A stretch of 6,156 nt of DNA. Source: Oscillospiraceae bacterium (GTDB lineage Bacteria; Bacillota; Clostridia; Oscillospirales; Ruminococcaceae). Positions 1 through 6,120 of this stretch are shown piece by piece (positions within the stretch are counted from its first letter, which is position 1; every line of letters starts with the position of its first letter). Location: assembly GCA_020024175.1 (NCBI GenBank), contig JAHHUB010000101.1:1-6156 (forward strand), read 5' to 3'. A program made the position numbers and the translations under genes. Below the pieces are notes generated by a model. It had not been told where the DNA came from. It did not search any database and saw nothing but the letters and a program-made list of their open reading frames with translations.

Positions 1-916
1 GCCTTAATCTCATCATAATATATTCTTCCAAAGTTTCTGCTTCATCTTCATAAATAAGCAGTGATTTTACATCATTTCCCTTTAAGTATCGGTTTAGGTC
101 TGATTCCATATAATATCTCTTGTTGCCTAGTTTTGAATGAGCTGATGGACCTATTCCCAAATAATCTTCCAAAGTCCAGTATTTTGTATTGTGTCGGCTT
201 TCATATCCGCTATGGGCAAAATTTGATATTTCATATTGCTTATAACCATGGTCATTCATAAATTTGCAAATGTCAAGGTAAATTTCCCCCTGATTATCTT
301 CAAATTCATCTGTATCCTCATACCTGCTGTAAAATTCCGTACCCTTTTCTATTTTAAGCATATAGGCGGAGATATGTTCGGGAGTTAAATTTATTATTTC
401 CTCAGCAGATTTTTCCGCCTGCTCTAAAGTTTGACCGTATAACCCAAGCATTATATCCAGGGAAATATTTTTAAATCCTGCTTTTCTTGCATCTGAAAAC
501 GCCTGTTTGGCTGTTTTTTTGTCATGAAGTCTGCCAAGAATTTTAAGTTCTTCATCACTGCCAGACTGAAAACCCATAGAAAGCCTGTTAAATCCACCTT
601 GTCTTAGTTTTAAAAGGCTCTCATAATCCACTGTAGAGGGGTTTGCCTCCAATGTAACTTCCCCGTCCGAAAAACAGAATTTATCTTTTATCAAATTTAA
701 AAGGTAAATTAAATCTTCAGGGGACAAAACAGAAGGAGTGCCTCCTCCAAAATAAATGGTATCAGCTTTTAAATTTACTGAACAGGTTTTAATAAGTTCT
801 GCTGTTTTTTTTACATAATCTTTTATGAGATTTTCAGTTTTCGGCAGTGAATAAAAGTTACAATAAGGGCATTTTCTCACGCAAAAAGGCACATGAATGT
901 AAATTCCCCCTGCCAT
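1..916 (-). CDS. hemW: HemW-type radical SAM heme chaperone, C-terminus cut off by the left window edge
   Basis: An open frame of 305 codons runs from ATG at 916 to the left edge without a stop. The radical SAM cluster motif CxxxCxxC is at C12, C16 and C19 (PFCVRKCPYCNF), followed by GGGTP at 57-61 (SAM binding), EANPST near 90-95 and GFQS at 115-118. HNTKYW at 242-247 followed by GIGPSAHS is a hallmark of HemW and is absent from true oxygen-independent coproporphyrinogen oxidase HemN. The Cys motif is also followed by N-F, not the G-C of HemN. Family members are about 375-400 residues, so roughly 70-95 C-terminal residues lie outside the window. HemW binds heme and a [4Fe-4S] cluster and is thought to deliver heme to target proteins in the cytoplasm; older annotations call it a coproporphyrinogen oxidase-like protein. 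It is the second gene after lepB: the lepB stop and this start overlap as TAATG, with GGAGTG eight bases upstream inside lepB, which suggests translational coupling. Confidence 0.93.
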   Translation of the reverse strand, partial: MAGGIYIHVPFCVRKCPYCNFYSLPKTENLIKDYVKKTAELIKTCSVNLKADTIYFGGGTPSVLSPEDLIYLLNLIKDKFCFSDGEVTLEANPSTVDYESLLKLRQGGFNRLSMGFQSGSDEELKILGRLHDKKTAKQAFSDARKAGFKNISLDIMLGLYGQTLEQAEKSAEEIINLTPEHISAYMLKIEKGTEFYSRYEDTDEFEDNQGEIYLDICKFMNDHGYKQYEISNFAHSGYESRHNTKYWTLEDYLGIGPSAHSKLGNKRYYMESDLNRYLKGNDVKSLLIYEDEAETLEEYIMMRLR

Positions 917-1548
917 TATTTAAGCACTCCAAAATTCTTAATTGGCCATAATGTGAATCTGGCTTCTCCCACCAGTTTATCTTTGGAAATATAGGGCTGC
1001 TGCCAATTTCTCGCATCAAAAGAACCTGAACGATTATCTCCTAAAAAGAAATAACAGTCCTCAGGTATTTCAAAACTTTGGGGTTCCTGTGCCTGAGTAT
1101 TTTTTACATAATATTCATTCAGCGGAGCATCATTTATAAATATTTGACCGGATTTAGTTATATCAACTCTTTCACCGGGAAGTCCAATACATCTTTTAAA
1201 TAATATATTTCCCATTTCTTCTGATTTAAAAAGCACTATATCACCCCGTTTTACAGTTTTTTCGGGAGAGTACATTCTGGTAGCTACAATTATGCTGTGT
1301 GGTTCTACTGTGGGAATCATTGAACCTGTGGGTACCACTGTCAGAAATGCCACGCACTGCAAAAACAAATAAATTATAAGACATTGTATACCTATAGGGA
1401 AAATATATTCTTTTAAATAATATTTTATATCCTTTTTTTCCTTTTCTTTTTGGCTGACAGGTACAATTTCCTCAGAAACTGTTTCATTTGTGGTTCCTTC
1501 TGTTAATGTTGTATCGTTTTTTTCTTTTTTTATTTCTTCCTCATTCAT
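916..1548 (-). CDS. lepB: Signal peptidase I (type I leader peptidase, S26 family)
   Basis: This 210-residue membrane serine protease removes signal peptides from exported proteins on the outer face of the cytoplasmic membrane. Residues 1-45 are a hydrophilic Glu/Lys/Thr-rich cytoplasmic tail, and about 50-71 form the only membrane span. The nucleophile is Ser76 in PTGSM (box B), and the general base is Lys118 in LFKRCIGLPG (box D). RGDIVLFK at 101-108 is box C, and GDNRSGSFDAR at 170-180 is box E. All catalytic elements are intact, and the length and single anchor fit the Gram-positive SipS-like type rather than the longer two-span E. coli enzyme. The ATG at 1548 is preceded by GGGAGA with a seven-base gap, so this start is well supported. 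It heads the lepB-hemW unit and is divergent from the LCP-like gene. The symbol lepB is used generically; sip would serve equally well. Confidence 0.96.
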   Translation of the reverse strand: MNEEEIKKEKNDTTLTEGTTNETVSEEIVPVSQKEKEKKDIKYYLKEYIFPIGIQCLIIYLFLQCVAFLTVVPTGSMIPTVEPHSIIVATRMYSPEKTVKRGDIVLFKSEEMGNILFKRCIGLPGERVDITKSGQIFINDAPLNEYYVKNTQAQEPQSFEIPEDCYFFLGDNRSGSFDARNWQQPYISKDKLVGEARFTLWPIKNFGVLK

Positions 1549-1555
1549 AAAAACA

Positions 1556-1561
1556 TCTCCC
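1556..1561 (-). promoter_or_regulatory. Ribosome binding site of lepB
   Basis: On the minus strand this reads GGGAGA, seven bases before the ATG at 1548. It fixes the lepB start and supports including the long charged N-terminal tail in the protein. Confidence 0.75.
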
Positions 1562-1590
1562 GAATTAGTTAAATTATGTATCTGCGTTCA

Positions 1591-1620
1591 ATTATATGAT
1601 AATACTATAACCGATATAAA
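1591..1620 (-). promoter_or_regulatory. Candidate sigma-A promoter for lepB-hemW
   Basis: On the minus strand a perfect -10 hexamer TATAAT lies at 1596-1591. An 18-base spacer separates it from TTTATA at 1620-1615, which matches TTGACA at four of six positions. The predicted start of transcription near 1584 would give a leader of about 35 bases containing the ribosome binding site. The region is so AT-rich that such matches arise easily, so this is a candidate only. The same 91 bases must also hold the promoter of the plus-strand gene; GATAAT (1598-1603) and TATAAC (1606-1611) are possible plus-strand -10 boxes, but neither has a convincing -35. Confidence 0.4.
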
Positions 1621-1639
1621 AATAAAGGTAGTGAAAAAT

Positions 1640-2485
1640 ATGAACGCAAAAAATTCTTTTAAACATTATATTGCTTCTTTTAGTTTGGCTTTTTCAGCAC
1701 TGACAATTTTTCTTTTTGTAATAACCACATCTAAATTCTATATAAAGCCCATCTTTCCGGAAACACAAAATGGTCCGGTGTATCTCCCCGACAAAAGCGA
1801 TAACTTCAATCTGCTGCTGGCGGTTTCTGAGGATAAATCTTCCCAAGCTTTTAGTTTTTTTCTTGTTAATTTTAATATTACACAAGGGAACATACCTGTA
1901 GTATATCTTCCACTCAATTTATATTGTCCTGCTGAAAACAACACATTGGAAAAAGTTTATCAGCAAAAAGGATTTGACGGAGTCTGTGTATCTTTAGAAA
2001 ATCTTGTGGGACAGCCTGTTTCAAAATACATCTGCCTGAATAAATCCTCGCTGGAATATATTACAGCACTGGGTGGAAATATCAAAGTTAATTTGCCTAA
2101 AAAAATAACTGTTTCCGATAATATTGTATTAAAACAAGGCAGTCAGTTTTTAAATGGTGGTCTTATTTATAAAATTTTTGAAAAGCTTTCCGCACAAAAC
2201 GAAACAAATCTATCCTCTGAGATCACTGCCCAAGTAGTAAATCTGGTTTTTCCACTTTTAAACGGTGGAAATGGGGAAAGAATATTTAATTTTACTGTAA
2301 ACAACTGTATAACAAATATATCTTACAAAGATTTTAAAAAGATACTTCGCCCCACGGATTTTTTATGCAAATTAAATTCCTCTCCTGCTTTTTCTCTTGT
2401 ATTAACAGGGAAAAATGTGGACGGAACATTTTGCTATGATGATTTTTCATTAAAAAGTTTAAAGGAAATTATCAGTGGATTTTAA
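1640..2485 (+). CDS. Membrane-anchored LCP-like (LytR-CpsA-Psr) protein lacking the catalytic residues
   Basis: The product has 281 residues: a short basic N-terminus, one membrane span at about 11-30, then an extracellular domain. The domain follows the LCP layout. NFNLLLAVSED (55-65) matches the first strand nilLLGvD. AFSFFLVNFNI (70-80) matches the RTDTimlvsin strand. IPVVYLPLNLYC (85-96) matches vvSIPRDtyv. SKYICLNKSSLEYITALGG (128-146) matches the yyv.vnf..f..lvdalGG helix. LKQGSQFLNGGLIYKI (164-179) matches the l..G.q.LdG..ALayvR end. LCP enzymes attach teichoic acids or capsule to peptidoglycan using conserved Arg and Asp residues. Here the RTD triad is missing, PRD is PLN, and the terminal Arg is absent, so catalysis seems unlikely. 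Residues from about 185 on match nothing I recognise. The ATG at 1640 puts the membrane anchor at the N-terminus; AAAGG lies eleven bases upstream. GTG at 1631 is an alternative, three codons longer. The LCP assignment is by motif pattern, not by alignment. Confidence 0.7.
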   Translation: MNAKNSFKHYIASFSLAFSALTIFLFVITTSKFYIKPIFPETQNGPVYLPDKSDNFNLLLAVSEDKSSQAFSFFLVNFNITQGNIPVVYLPLNLYCPAENNTLEKVYQQKGFDGVCVSLENLVGQPVSKYICLNKSSLEYITALGGNIKVNLPKKITVSDNIVLKQGSQFLNGGLIYKIFEKLSAQNETNLSSEITAQVVNLVFPLLNGGNGERIFNFTVNNCITNISYKDFKKILRPTDFLCKLNSSPAFSLVLTGKNVDGTFCYDDFSLKSLKEIISGF

Positions 2486-3086
2486 AAAGGTCGCTTTCAT
2501 AACAAAGTCTGCATCTTGGCTCATAGGATTCTGTATCTCCGATAAGTACAAGTCCACCCTCGGTGCCTGTGTCAGGCTTGCCGTCTATAAGTCTTTGAGT
2601 ATACATGGCAGGTCGCCCGCAACATTTGCAAAAGGCATTTTTTGTAATAATTTCATCTGAAAAAAGCAGCAAGTTTCCCATGCTTCCAAAAGGTCTGCCT
2701 AAATAATCCAAATTAAGTCCATCCACAATGACTTCTTTGCCCATACCTACTAAATTTCTTACAATTTCCACAATTTCTTCGGAGAAAAACTGAGCTTCAT
2801 CAAAACCCACCATATCTGCATCTTTGCACAAATCATAAACTTTTCCTGCCAAATCTTCTTCGGAAAGATTTTGATTTAATCTATGGGCATTTATCCTCAG
2901 ACCTATTCGGCTGACAACTTCATCTTCAGAATATCTGTTATCCAAAATCGGTTTATATACCACCACTTTTTTGTTTTGATATTTTTCCGCCTGTTTGCAG
3001 CGTTTTATAAGTTCACCGCTTTTTTCAGAAAACATAGGCCCGATGATTGTTGTCAAAAACCCAGACTTACCGTCATTATATATCAT
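2472..3086 (-). CDS. tdk: Thymidine kinase, TK1-type (type II)
   Basis: This 204-residue cytoplasmic enzyme phosphorylates thymidine with ATP in pyrimidine salvage. The P-loop is at 16-23 (GPMFSEKS), and the catalytic Glu97 lies in FDEAQFF (95-101). VDGLNLDYLGRPFG at 121-134 is the conserved post-Walker strand and helix. The zinc site is formed by C153 and C156 (CKCCG) with C192 and C195 (CRLC). The thymidine-binding lasso precedes ESYEPRCRLCY at 186-196. The length is normal. The odd point is Glu21, where the family P-loop (GPMFSGK[ST]) has Gly; every other key residue is present. The ATG at 3086 has AGAGGT seven bases upstream. The gene lies 17 bases after the mutS2 stop, so it is probably the last gene of a rimI-mutS2-tdk transcript. 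Its last 14 bases overlap the 3' end of the convergent LCP-like gene. Confidence 0.96.
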   Translation of the reverse strand: MIYNDGKSGFLTTIIGPMFSEKSGELIKRCKQAEKYQNKKVVVYKPILDNRYSEDEVVSRIGLRINAHRLNQNLSEEDLAGKVYDLCKDADMVGFDEAQFFSEEIVEIVRNLVGMGKEVIVDGLNLDYLGRPFGSMGNLLLFSDEIITKNAFCKCCGRPAMYTQRLIDGKPDTGTEGGLVLIGDTESYEPRCRLCYESDLFKIH

Positions 3087-3093
3087 TTTCTGT

Positions 3094-3099
3094 ACCTCT
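3094..3099 (-). promoter_or_regulatory. Ribosome binding site of tdk
   Basis: AGAGGT on the minus strand is seven bases before the ATG at 3086. It lies inside the 17-base gap after the mutS2 stop. No promoter fits in that gap, which supports co-transcription with mutS2. Confidence 0.7.
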
Positions 3100-3103
3100 T
3101 ATT

Positions 3104-5482
3104 CTATTTTAACTCCACTACGGTTACTCCGCTTTCACCTTCGCCATAAACTCCCAATCTAAAGGACTTAACGCATTTGTGTTTTCTTAAATGGTTCTGC
3201 ACCGCATTTCTCAAAACTCCTGTACCTTTGCCATGAATAACATAAATAACACTTTGGTGATTTAGTATTGCATTGTCAATAAATCTGTCCACTTCCATAA
3301 TAGCTTCCACTGAATCCATTCCACGGAGATCCACTTCCATTTTAACTTCACGGTGAGCTGCTCCTGTTCCTTTAAAGGATACAGAAGATTGTTTTTTCTG
3401 CTTTTTCTTTTCACAAAGACGCAAATCTTTTACATTTACTTTAGTTCGTATTGTTCCGGCCTGAACCATAACCATACCGCTCTTATCAGGTTCGGAAGTA
3501 ATTGTGCCTTCCTTGCCCAAATCCACAATGATAACAGTATCGCCTTTTTGGAGAGGTCTTGGAGGAATGTAATTTACAGATTTTTTCTTTGTAACCGGGT
3601 CAGCCAGCTCTTCCAGTTTTTTCATATTGGCTCTGAATGTGCCTTTTCCACCGGCAACCATGGCTGAAAAATCATCTCTGTCCTTTTCTTTGATAATTTT
3701 ATCCAGTTCCTCCATCATGTTATTGGATTTAGCTGTAACTTCCTGAATTATTTTTTGTGCTTCCTGTCTGGCTTTGTCAATTTCCCTTTCTTTTTCTTTT
3801 TCCAGCACTTCTCTGTGCTTTTCTATTTCATTTCTGATTTTTTCCGCTTCTGCTCTCTGTTTTTCCGCCTCATGTCTTGCTTCTTCCATTTGCTGACGGG
3901 ATGTTTCCAGCTTGGAAACCACATCTTCAAATCTTGTGTTTTCGGTGGAAACCAATTCTTTGGCTCTGTCTATAATATCATCGGCAAGTCCCAGTTTTGA
4001 ACTTATTGCAAAAGCATTTGATCTGCCCGGTACTCCGATTAAAAGTCTGTAAGTGGGTTTTAATGTTGCCACATCAAATTCACAGCAGCCGTTTTCCACC
4101 CCGTCTGTTTCCAAAGCATACATTTTAATTTCCGCATAGTGAGTGGTAGCTGCTACTTTTGCACCTTTTTCTCTCAATTTTTCTATTATGGAAACTGCCA
4201 GAGCTGCACCTTCTATAGGGTCTGTTCCTGCTCCTAATTCGTCCACCAAAACCAAAGATTTATCATCTGTTTTCTCTAAAATAGAAACTATATTTGTCAT
4301 ATGACCCGAAAAAGTGGATAAACTTTGTTCTATACTCTGTTCATCTCCAATATCAACCAATACATTTTTGAAAACAGAAACTTCACTGCCATCGGAAACA
4401 GGTATCATCATACCGCACATAATCATCAAAGTCATAAGTCCCAAAGTCTTAATGGAAACTGTCTTACCCCCTGTATTGGGACCTGTAATAACCAAAGTGT
4501 CAAAATCATATCCAAGTTCAATGTTGGTAGGTACAACTTTATCTTTATCTATAAGTGGATGTCTTGCTTTTACAAGTTTAATTTTGCCATCATTTCTGAT
4601 AGTGGTTACTGCACAGTTCATTTCCCATGCAAGTCTTGCCTTAGATAAAATAACATCAATTTCCACAGCGGTTTCATAACTTGTTCTGATAAAATCCGCA
4701 TTTTCTCCCACCTGTGCGGAAATTTCTGCCAAAATACGGTCTATTTCCTGTTTTTCTTTATTTTTAAGCACTCTGATTTCATTATTTGCTTCCACTATGG
4801 ACATGGGCTCAATAAATATTGTTGCTCCGCTTGACGATGTGTCATGAACAAGTCCGGGGATCTCAGCTCTGTGTTCGCTTTTTACAGGAATAACAAATCT
4901 GCCGTCTCTTTGAGTGATAATATTATCCTGCAAATACTTTTGATAGGTTTGAGAGCGTATCATATTATCCAAAGTGTTTCTTGCTTTTTGTCCTGCTGAT
5001 ACAATTTTTCTTCTGATATTTAAAAGTTCACGGCTGGCATTGTCAGCAATTTCTTCTTCGCTTAAAATTGCAGTGGTGATAGTTTCCTCCAAATTTTTAA
5101 GAGGATATAGACTGTTAAACATCTCTGTCAATGCGTTTTCTTCGCCCTCAAAGTGGTTTGACCAAACTTTTAGATTTTTAACAGCTTTCAGCACCTGATT
5201 TACACGGAGCAATTCCACAGGTGTAAGCTGGGAACCTATTTCCGCTCTTTTTACAGCACCCATACAGTTTTTCATATCCAAAACCGTAGGAGTGCCGAAT
5301 CTTCCTGTCAAAGAATGAGCCGCCAAAGTTTTCTCCATACTGCGGACAACTTCAGGATAATCTGTATCCGGACGCAGTTTTAAACATCTTTCACGGCTTT
5401 CTTCACAAGTGGCAAGGTTTGCAAGTCTTTCCAAAACCTTGTCAAGTTCCAATGAATGTATATGTCTTTCAGAAATACTCAT
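3104..5482 (-). CDS. mutS2: MutS2 ATPase with C-terminal Smr domain
   Basis: At 792 residues this is full length for MutS2, which lacks the mismatch-recognition domain of MutS. The core and clamp region spans about 1-320. The ATPase domain has Walker A GPNTGGKT (334-341), the STFSGHM signature (389-395), Walker B LVLVDE (410-415) followed by LGAGTDP, and TTHY at 446-449. A charged, Glu/Lys-rich coiled coil runs from about 515 to 605, and a small KOW-like beta region from about 643 to 690. The Smr domain (about 713-792) carries VDLRG (717-721) and HGKGTG (750-755). In Helicobacter pylori MutS2 suppresses recombination; in Bacillus subtilis it also acts on collided ribosomes. All motifs are intact, but which role applies here cannot be read from sequence. 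The ATG at 5482 has GGAGGA four bases upstream. The gap to the rimI stop is 26 bases with no terminator, so the two are probably co-transcribed. Confidence 0.97.
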   Translation of the reverse strand: MSISERHIHSLELDKVLERLANLATCEESRERCLKLRPDTDYPEVVRSMEKTLAAHSLTGRFGTPTVLDMKNCMGAVKRAEIGSQLTPVELLRVNQVLKAVKNLKVWSNHFEGEENALTEMFNSLYPLKNLEETITTAILSEEEIADNASRELLNIRRKIVSAGQKARNTLDNMIRSQTYQKYLQDNIITQRDGRFVIPVKSEHRAEIPGLVHDTSSSGATIFIEPMSIVEANNEIRVLKNKEKQEIDRILAEISAQVGENADFIRTSYETAVEIDVILSKARLAWEMNCAVTTIRNDGKIKLVKARHPLIDKDKVVPTNIELGYDFDTLVITGPNTGGKTVSIKTLGLMTLMIMCGMMIPVSDGSEVSVFKNVLVDIGDEQSIEQSLSTFSGHMTNIVSILEKTDDKSLVLVDELGAGTDPIEGAALAVSIIEKLREKGAKVAATTHYAEIKMYALETDGVENGCCEFDVATLKPTYRLLIGVPGRSNAFAISSKLGLADDIIDRAKELVSTENTRFEDVVSKLETSRQQMEEARHEAEKQRAEAEKIRNEIEKHREVLEKEKEREIDKARQEAQKIIQEVTAKSNNMMEELDKIIKEKDRDDFSAMVAGGKGTFRANMKKLEELADPVTKKKSVNYIPPRPLQKGDTVIIVDLGKEGTITSEPDKSGMVMVQAGTIRTKVNVKDLRLCEKKKQKKQSSVSFKGTGAAHREVKMEVDLRGMDSVEAIMEVDRFIDNAILNHQSVIYVIHGKGTGVLRNAVQNHLRKHKCVKSFRLGVYGEGESGVTVVELK

Positions 5483-5486
5483 TTAT

Positions 5487-5492
5487 TCCTCC
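5487..5492 (-). promoter_or_regulatory. Strong ribosome binding site of mutS2
   Basis: GGAGGA on the minus strand is four bases before the ATG at 5482. It is a near-consensus Shine-Dalgarno with a rather short spacing, located in the 26-base rimI-mutS2 gap. Confidence 0.8.
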
Positions 5493-5508
5493 GTTATATC
5501 ATAAACCC

Positions 5509-5946
5509 TTAGAAATGCTTAGTCATTACAACTCCATCTTCAATGGGTTTTTCGTAAAAATTCTTTCTTATTCCCACATAATCAAAGCCTAATTTTTTAT
5601 ACAGGCTGATGGCTTTTTCATTGCTGACTCTCACTTCCAAACTGAGAAAACTCAAATTCCTCTTATAAGCTTCCTCAATCATTTCAGAAAGAAGTTTACA
5701 GCCTATTCCTTTTTGTCTGTGTACTTCCGTAACAGCTATATTTGTGATATAGCCCTCATCTATAATGAAGTTTGCACCGATATACCCTATTACTTCGCCG
5801 TTAAATACTGCTGTTAAAAAAACTGCACTGTCATTTGTCAGTTCTTCACTCAGAGCTTTTTCAGACCAAGGCTGTGAAAAACATTCTTTTTCAATTTTTG
5901 CTATTTGTGCTATATGTTCTTTTGACATGGGCAAAATTTCAATCAT
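5509..5946 (-). CDS. rimI: RimI-type GNAT acetyltransferase (ribosomal protein S18-alanine N-acetyltransferase)
   Basis: This 145-residue single GNAT domain is close to the usual RimI length. RimI acetylates the N-terminal alanine of ribosomal protein S18 using acetyl-CoA. ECFSQPWSEKAL (21-32) matches the RimI-typical CF..PWs motif. ITNIAV (67-72) is the beta-4 strand, and RQKGIG (77-82) is the acetyl-CoA pyrophosphate loop. Glu104 in LEVRVSN and Tyr116 in SLYKKLGF correspond to the catalytic Glu103 and Tyr115 of E. coli RimI. The tail NFYEKPIEDGVVM (129-141) matches the family's YY..p.eDa..M ending. The frame stays open upstream to 6060, but those 38 extra codons cross a promoter-like region and half of a hairpin and look unlike the family. 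The ATG at 5946 has TGAGGTGA five bases upstream and gives the normal N-terminus. It leads the rimI-mutS2-tdk unit. Acetylation of other proteins cannot be excluded. Confidence 0.9.
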   Translation of the reverse strand: MIEILPMSKEHIAQIAKIEKECFSQPWSEKALSEELTNDSAVFLTAVFNGEVIGYIGANFIIDEGYITNIAVTEVHRQKGIGCKLLSEMIEEAYKRNLSFLSLEVRVSNEKAISLYKKLGFDYVGIRKNFYEKPIEDGVVMTKHF

Positions 5947-5951
5947 ACTGC

Positions 5952-5959
5952 TCACCTCA
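5952..5959 (-). promoter_or_regulatory. Ribosome binding site that sets the rimI start
   Basis: TGAGGTGA on the minus strand ends five bases before the ATG at 5946. It decides between this start and the in-frame ATG at 6060, which would add 38 codons of non-family sequence. Confidence 0.75.
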
Positions 5960-5971
5960 CTATATTTACTT

Positions 5972-6000
5972 ATTATACAATAAAAATTTTTATAAATCCA
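5972..6000 (-). promoter_or_regulatory. Candidate sigma-A promoter for rimI-mutS2-tdk
   Basis: On the minus strand a perfect TATAAT (5977-5972) lies 17 bases downstream of TGGATT (6000-5995), a weak three-of-six match to the -35 box. Transcription would start near 5965, giving a short leader of about 19 bases that contains the ribosome binding site. It sits between the hairpin at 6024-6078 and rimI, where a new transcription unit is expected to begin. Confidence 0.45.
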
Positions 6001-6023
6001 GTGAAATTTAGTGTTATTAAAAA

Positions 6024-6078
6024 AGAAAACATTCTTAAATTTTGTACTGTAACCATACAAAATTCAGGAATGTTTTTT
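6024..6078. terminator. Long near-perfect hairpin with U-rich flanks on both strands, probable bidirectional intrinsic terminator
   Basis: The arms 6026-6034 (AAAACATTC) and 6068-6076 (GAATGTTTT) are perfect complements, as are 6038-6046 (AATTTTGTA) and 6056-6064 (TACAAAATT). Between them, 6035-6037 and 6065-6067 add a G-U pair, an A-U pair and one A-C mismatch. The stem is about 21 base pairs with a nine-base loop (6047-6055), and can extend two pairs further at its base. The plus strand ends in TTTTTT (6073-6078); the minus strand ends in TTTTCTTTTTT (6029-6019). This suits termination in either direction, most likely of a minus-strand gene ending at the right edge. The stem is AT-rich, unlike a classic GC-rich terminator, so a repeat-family or regulatory hairpin is an alternative. 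Confidence 0.65.
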
Positions 6079-6120
6079 ACTGTAATTTAAGGGTATTTAA
6101 TATTTCAGTGCAAGAATATT

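Noticed and set aside
61..261. Plus-strand open frame of 66 codons
   Set aside because: It lies antisense to hemW, whose frame carries clear family motifs here (HNTKYW region); no ribosome binding site and no recognisable protein.
1490..1639. Upstream extension of the LCP-like gene's frame to an ATG at 1490
   Set aside because: It would run antisense through the lepB start and put about 50 residues before the membrane anchor; ATG at 1640 gives a normal anchor protein.
2412..2432. 7-bp AT-rich hairpin (AAAATGT / ACATTTT) downstream of tdk on the minus strand
   Set aside because: It sits inside the LCP-like coding sequence, is weak and lacks a real U tract; not enough to call a tdk terminator.
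3781..3803. 23-base pure pyrimidine tract (purine tract on the minus strand)
   Set aside because: Fully explained by Lys/Glu codons (KEKERE) of the MutS2 coiled coil; a similar tract at 1431-1451 encodes the KEKEKKD tail of LepB.
4314..4679. Overlapping plus-strand open frames of 107 and 121 codons inside mutS2
   Set aside because: Both are antisense to the ATPase domain, the most constrained part of mutS2, and neither resembles a known protein; they are shadows of that coding sequence.
5947..6060. N-terminal extension of rimI to the ATG at 6060
   Set aside because: The added 38 codons cross the promoter-like site and half of the hairpin, are Phe/Asn/Lys-rich and lie outside the GNAT family; the ATG at 5946 has a strong ribosome binding site.
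6099..6120. Pair of AATATT sequences spaced ten bases apart
   Set aside because: Short self-palindromic AT hexamers are expected by chance in such AT-rich sequence; no further arm pairing of note.
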